44,822 nucleotides of DNA from Actinomycetes bacterium (GTDB lineage Bacteria > Actinomycetota > Actinomycetes > Propionibacteriales > Nocardioidaceae), in assembly GCA_023417775.1 (NCBI GenBank), contig JAEZEJ010000110.1, forward strand, positions 1 through 44,822. Reading direction: 5' to 3'. The notes under the pieces were generated by a model that was not told the origin of the DNA, did no database searches, and was given only the letters and a program-made list of their open reading frames with translations. The position numbers were made by a program, and so were the translations under genes. Within the stretch, counting starts at the first letter, position 1; every line of letters begins with the position of its first letter. Positions 41,304 through 44,822 of this stretch are shown here, piece after piece.

Positions 41304-43253
41304 GTGACGCATGGACTCGACCCGGCCTCCTTCGACCCGCAGACCCGTCCCCAGGACGATCTCTTCCGCCACGTCAACGGACCCTGGCTACGCGACGCCC
41401 CCATCGCCCCGGACCGTGCCACCGCCGGGGCCTTCGTCCGGCTCGTTGACGACGCCGAGCAGACGGTGCGCACCATCATCGAGCGCTGCGCCGAGTCCGC
41501 TGAGACCGAGGAGGAGCGCACCATCGGCGCCTTCTTCGCCAGCTTCATGGACACCGAACGTGTCGAGAAGCTCGGCGCCTCCCCCCTGACGGCCGACCTC
41601 GAGCGCGTCGACGCCGTGGACACCGTCGCCGGCCTCGTCACCACGATGGGCGCCCTGGAGCGTTCCGGCATCGCCAGCGTCATCGGCATGTATATCGCCC
41701 CCGACCGCGGCAACCCCGACCGCTACATCACGCACATCGTGCAGAGCGGTCTCGGCCTGCCCGACGAGTCCTACTACCGCGAGGATCAGTTCGCACCCGT
41801 GCGTGAGGCCTATGTCGCCCACGTCGAGCGCATGCTGGAGCTGGCTGACGTGGACGACCCCGCCGGACGGGCGGCGCGGGTGATGGATCTCGAGACCCGC
41901 GTCGCGGCCCTGCACTGGGACCGCGTGGCCACCCGGGACGCGCAGAAGACCTACAACCCGCGGCGGATCGACGAGCTGGCCGAGATGCTTCCGCCCTTCG
42001 ACTGGGCCTCCTGGCTGTCCGCCGCCGATATCGATGCGGACGTCCTCGCGGAGGTCGTCGTCTCCCAACCCTCCTATCTGGAGGGACTCTCGGATCTGCT
42101 CACCGTCGAGCTGATCCCCGCCTGGACGGACTGGCTACGCTGGCAGGTCGTGCACGCCGGCGCCCCTTATCTCTCCTCGGCCTTCGTCGACGAGAACTTC
42201 GCCTTCTACGGCCGCACCCTGCAGGGCACCGACGAGCTACGCCCTCGTTGGAAGCGCGGGGTCGGCTTCGTCGAGGGCGCAATGGGAGAGGCGATCGGCA
42301 AGATCTACGTACGCAGCGAGTTCCCGCCCTCGTCCAAGGAGCGGATGACCGAGCTCATCGCCCACCTCATCGAGGCCTACCGCCGCTCGATCAGCGAGCT
42401 GTCGTGGATGAGCGACGAGACCAAGAAGCGCGCCCACGAGAAGCTCGACGCGTTCACCCCGAAGATCGGCCACCCGGAGACCTTCCGCGACTACTCGACC
42501 CTGACCGCTGACCCGCAGGACCTGCTCGGCAATGCCCGCCGCGCGCTGTCCTTCGCGATGGACCGCGAGCTGGACAAGATCGGCCGGCCCATCGACCGCG
42601 ACGAGTGGTACATGACCCCGCAGACGGTCAACGCTTACTACAACCCCACCATGAACGAGATCGTCTTCCCCGCCGCGATCCTGCAGTGGCCGTTCTTCTC
42701 GCCCGAGGCCGATGATGCCGTCAACTACGGCGCCATCGGCGCGGTCATCGGCCACGAGATCGGCCATGGCTTCGACGACCAGGGCTCGCAGTACGACGGC
42801 ACCGGCGCGCTGCGCAACTGGTGGACCGATGAGGACCGGTCCGCCTTCGAAGGGCTCACCGGCTCGCTCATCGCCCAGTACGACGAGCTGTCGCCGGAGA
42901 ATGCCGATGGTCAGACCGTCAACGGCGCGCTGACGATCGGCGAGAACATCGGCGACCTCGGCGGTCTCGGCATCGCCTATCGCGCCTATCTGATCGCTCG
43001 CGGCGACGCGGCCCCAGAGCCGATCGACGGCCTCACCGATGTGCAGCGTTTCTTCCTCTCCTGGGCACAGGCCTGGCAGAGCAAGGTACGTCCGGCAGAG
43101 ACCATCCGGAGGCTGACGGTGGACCCGCACTCGCCGCCGGAGTTCCGCTGCAATCAGGTCGTCCGCAATATCGACGCCTTCTACGAGGCCTTCGAGGTCA
43201 CCCCGGAGGATGCCCTGTGGCTCGACCCCGCCGACCGCGTCGCCATCTGGTGA
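41304..43253 (+). CDS. M13 family metallopeptidase (neprilysin/PepO type)
   Basis: This 649-residue zinc endopeptidase has an N-terminal Peptidase_M13_N domain (about 15-395; begins DDLFRHVNGPWL), NAYYNPTMNEIVFPAAILQ, the zinc motif HEIGH near residue 486, and ENIGDLGG near 550, which holds the third ligand. No signal peptide or membrane anchor is seen at the N-terminus, so it should be a cytosolic PepO-like oligopeptidase. Typical length for the family. The GTG start at 41304 has TAGCCT 6 bases upstream; GTG gives the usual MTHGLDPASFD N-terminus. Confidence 0.96.
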   Translation: MTHGLDPASFDPQTRPQDDLFRHVNGPWLRDAPIAPDRATAGAFVRLVDDAEQTVRTIIERCAESAETEEERTIGAFFASFMDTERVEKLGASPLTADLERVDAVDTVAGLVTTMGALERSGIASVIGMYIAPDRGNPDRYITHIVQSGLGLPDESYYREDQFAPVREAYVAHVERMLELADVDDPAGRAARVMDLETRVAALHWDRVATRDAQKTYNPRRIDELAEMLPPFDWASWLSAADIDADVLAEVVVSQPSYLEGLSDLLTVELIPAWTDWLRWQVVHAGAPYLSSAFVDENFAFYGRTLQGTDELRPRWKRGVGFVEGAMGEAIGKIYVRSEFPPSSKERMTELIAHLIEAYRRSISELSWMSDETKKRAHEKLDAFTPKIGHPETFRDYSTLTADPQDLLGNARRALSFAMDRELDKIGRPIDRDEWYMTPQTVNAYYNPTMNEIVFPAAILQWPFFSPEADDAVNYGAIGAVIGHEIGHGFDDQGSQYDGTGALRNWWTDEDRSAFEGLTGSLIAQYDELSPENADGQTVNGALTIGENIGDLGGLGIAYRAYLIARGDAAPEPIDGLTDVQRFFLSWAQAWQSKVRPAETIRRLTVDPHSPPEFRCNQVVRNIDAFYEAFEVTPEDALWLDPADRVAIW

Positions 43254-43254
43254 C

Positions 43255-43304
43255 CGTCTGCCCGAGCGGCTGATCCCGCCGAGCCTCAACCGATCAGGCA
43301 GACG
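43255..43304. terminator. Bulged hairpin between convergent M13 gene and hypothetical gene
   Basis: GATCAGGCAGACG (43292-43304) pairs with CGTCTGCC plus CTGATC (43255-43262 and 43270-43275), with a 7-base bulge. The right arm lies inside the end of the convergent gene. There is no U-tract. Confidence 0.4.
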
Positions 43305-43675
43305 ACGCCCTGGCCGGACCGGGCAGCGTCGACGAGGAAGTGCTGGGTGCGTCCGAGCGCGTCGAGGACCGAGGCGACCTGCTCTTCGGAGAACCGCGCG
43401 CGGACATCGTGCTCGCCCAGCAGCACGATGTCGGCGGCGATCCTCTCCACCTCATCGGGGTCCAGCACTCTCAGCCAGGGGTCCTGCCTCATCGCGTCGA
43501 ATAGCCGATGGGATGGCCGATGATCCTCCCCCTGCATCGTCAGTCGCTGTAACGACGGCCAGCAGTCGTCGAGGGCGAGAGCCGGCGGCTCGTCCGGCAG
43601 GAAGAGGCCAGGATCGTGGCGGGCGAGCCCGATGAAATGCGGCTCGACCCGGTAGGCGAGGTAGCGGTTTCCCAT
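43286..43675 (-). CDS. Hypothetical protein, possibly YfbM/DUF1877-like
   Basis: This 129-residue acidic soluble protein begins GNRYLAYRVEPHFIGLARHDPGLF, has a WPSLQRLTMQGEDHRPSHRLFDAM middle and a helical C-terminus (VERIAADIVLLGEHDVRARFSEEQVASVLDAL). The layout (N-terminal strand, W-x-x-L near the middle, ARFS-type end) resembles DUF1877/YfbM proteins, but I am not sure. The ATG at 43675 is chosen because the sequence before it looks unlike protein. No ribosome binding site or -10 hexamer was found. The C-terminus is within a bulged hairpin. It is separated from DUF501 by 178 bases. Confidence 0.6.
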   Translation of the reverse strand: MGNRYLAYRVEPHFIGLARHDPGLFLPDEPPALALDDCWPSLQRLTMQGEDHRPSHRLFDAMRQDPWLRVLDPDEVERIAADIVLLGEHDVRARFSEEQVASVLDALGRTQHFLVDAARSGQGVVCLIG

Positions 43676-43826
43676 GCCGGAACGTGATCGCGCTGCGGCC
43701 GTCAGCGTCCCTGCGGCACCGATCTGTGGATGGCGAACCGGTTGCGCGCCGTCTGTGGACCCCATGTCAGGGGACTGCGCTCCGTGACGGCCACACCCCT
43801 CATGCCGGGGCTCCATGCGGCTCGTT

Positions 43827-43851
43827 CCTCGTGGCTGCTCAACCACCGAGG
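43827..43851 (-). terminator. Hairpin after the ftsB-DUF501 unit
   Basis: CCTCGTGG (43827-43834) pairs with CCACCGAGG (43843-43851) with a one-base bulge, directly after the DUF501 stop codon. The remainder of the gap 43676-43826 shows only weak dyads. Confidence 0.4.
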
Positions 43852-43853
43852 GG

Positions 43854-44336
43854 TCAGGCGCAGGAGGAGTTGGTCCACCAGTCGCCGAGCAACTCGATCG
43901 CCTCGTCGCCGAGCGGGTTCACCCCCGGGCCCTTGGCCAGCGAGTGACCGACCAGGACGTGCAGGCACTTGACCCGCGTCGGCATGCCTCCGGCGGTGAT
44001 CCCGTCGATCTCCTCGACATGCCCCAGCGCCTCACGCTCGGCGAGGTAGGACTCGTGGGCCGCGCGATAGGCGGCGGCCAGGTCGGCATCCTCGGTGAGC
44101 CGCTCGGACATCTCGGCCATCAGGCCGGACGCCTCCAGCGTGCCGATCGCGCCGGCCAGACGCGGGCAGGTCAGGTAGTAGAGGGTCGGGAAGGGCGTGC
44201 CATCGGGAAGTCGCGGCTCGGTCTTGACCACATTGGGGTGCCCCGACGGACAGCGCGAGGAGACCTCGACGATGGCCCGCGGCGGACGCCCCAGCTGCTC
44301 GGCGATCGTCGTCAGGTCGTCGTCATTGAGCGTCAC
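43854..44336 (-). CDS. DUF501 family protein
   Basis: The 160-residue protein matches the actinobacterial DUF501 family: LGRPPRAIVEVSSRCPSGHPNVVKTEPRL at the start, PTLYYLTCPRLAGAIGTLEASGLM in the middle, and GGMPTRVKCLHVLVGHSLAKGPGVNPLGDEA near the end. Conserved Cys and His (CPSGHP, CPRL, CLH-LVGH) could bind a metal. The function is unknown; it is usually next to the FtsB/DivIC gene and often a Ppx/GppA exopolyphosphatase. The GTG start overlaps the ftsB TGA, giving GTGA, so the two are coupled. Confidence 0.92.
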   Translation of the reverse strand: MTLNDDDLTTIAEQLGRPPRAIVEVSSRCPSGHPNVVKTEPRLPDGTPFPTLYYLTCPRLAGAIGTLEASGLMAEMSERLTEDADLAAAYRAAHESYLAEREALGHVEEIDGITAGGMPTRVKCLHVLVGHSLAKGPGVNPLGDEAIELLGDWWTNSSCA

Positions 44337-44822
44337 GGATTCTCCAGTACCTCATCGGGTCGCGCCTCTTCCTCCGGGTCCGGCGGGTTGCCGGCCTGCT
44401 CGACGCTCCCCCACAGTTTGCCGTACCAGGGGTCGTCGGAGGCGGCCGGAGGCTCCTCCAGCCGACCGACCTCGCCCTGCAGCTGTCCATCGATGCCGAC
44501 GACGCGATAGCCGACCTCGCCTGGCAGCACCCAGCCGAAGCGATCGCGCGCCTGCTGCTTGATGAAGGCCGGATCATCCCAGCGGTCGATCTCATCGTGG
44601 AGATCGTCGATATCCTGCTCGGCCTGCCGATTGGCCGCCTTCAGCGCCCCGATCTCGCTGCGCTGCTGCCACCAGGCGTGCAGCGTCGTCGTATAGGACG
44701 CCAGCAGCAGGACCACGACCGCCAGCAGGATGATCGCCCGGGCGGTGAACCGGGTCCCCGAGGGCGGCGCCGCGGCCGGACGAACCGCGCCGGCGGGGCG
44801 GCGCGGAGCACTCGTAGTGCTC
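44333..44822 (-). CDS. ftsB: Septum formation initiator FtsB/DivIC, N-terminus cut by window edge
   Basis: The open frame runs off the window end, and the visible 162 residues begin with a proline/alanine-rich cytosolic stretch. One membrane helix follows (AIILLAVVVLLLASYTTT), then a coiled coil (QQRSEIGALKAANRQAEQDIDDLHDEIDRW), the conserved DDPAFIKQQARDRFGWVLPGEVGYRVV, and an acidic, proline-rich tail. This is the divisome protein that links FtsL and FtsQ at the septum. It overlaps DUF501, the usual pairing. Confidence 0.9.
   Translation of the reverse strand, partial: STTSAPRRPAGAVRPAAAPPSGTRFTARAIILLAVVVLLLASYTTTLHAWWQQRSEIGALKAANRQAEQDIDDLHDEIDRWDDPAFIKQQARDRFGWVLPGEVGYRVVGIDGQLQGEVGRLEEPPAASDDPWYGKLWGSVEQAGNPPDPEEEARPDEVLENP

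Overview
The window is about 44.8 kb of GC-rich DNA from the chromosome of an actinobacterium (Actinomycetota). The evidence is the high GC, frequent GTG starts, the lepA/rpsT/holA/comEC/comEA/leuS and hrcA/dnaJ/phoH/ybeY/corC/era gene order, the DUF3097 and DUF501 families, a DtxR/IdeR-type iron box, and galactofuranosyltransferases of the GlfT2 type. I cannot fix the genus; a Propionibacteriales or Micrococcales member is possible, but that is a guess. No rRNA, tRNA, CRISPR array, prophage or intact insertion sequence was seen.

Layout. 1-28050 is mostly conserved housekeeping on the minus strand: a YhgE/Pip-type membrane protein (cut by the window edge), era, a cysteine-free cytidine-deaminase-like protein, corC/hlyC, ybeY, phoH, a HIT protein, dnaJ and hrcA (with a CIRCE operator), two plus-strand genes (unknown + DUF3097), hemW, an acyl-CoA synthetase, a MOSC protein, lepA with a small membrane protein, rpsT (plus strand), holA, comEC, comEA, a DegV protein, leuS, a sodium:solute symporter with a small membrane partner, a VOC protein (plus strand), and a Trk/Ktr potassium uptake pair. 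28122-40359 is an envelope glycopolymer locus: three GlfT-like GT2 enzymes, UDP-galactopyranose mutase, a 1248-residue TPR/TagF-like/GT4 fusion, CDP-glycerol and CDP-ribitol (or MEP) cytidylyltransferases, a LicD-methyltransferase fusion and a small coiled-coil protein. 40397-44822 holds an iron-regulated siderophore-interacting protein, an M13 metallopeptidase, an unknown protein, DUF501 and a partial FtsB/DivIC.

How it may work together. Glf makes UDP-Galf. GlfT2 and the two other GlfT-like enzymes would build a galactofuran chain. TagD and the TarI-like enzyme would supply CDP-glycerol and CDP-ribitol, the TagF-like module would transfer polyol phosphate, and the LicD/methyltransferase protein would decorate the product. 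The predicted product is a galactofuran carrying or joined to polyol phosphate; this is inference from gene content.

Two patterns run through the window. Sixteen genes have a TANNNT -10 hexamer placed exactly 6 or 7 bases before the start codon, which predicts leaderless mRNAs and helps fix several starts. Several intergenic gaps hold long palindromes that fall into at least two sequence families, and a 166-bp MITE-like element with perfect 22-bp terminal inverted repeats supplies part of the hrcA promoter.
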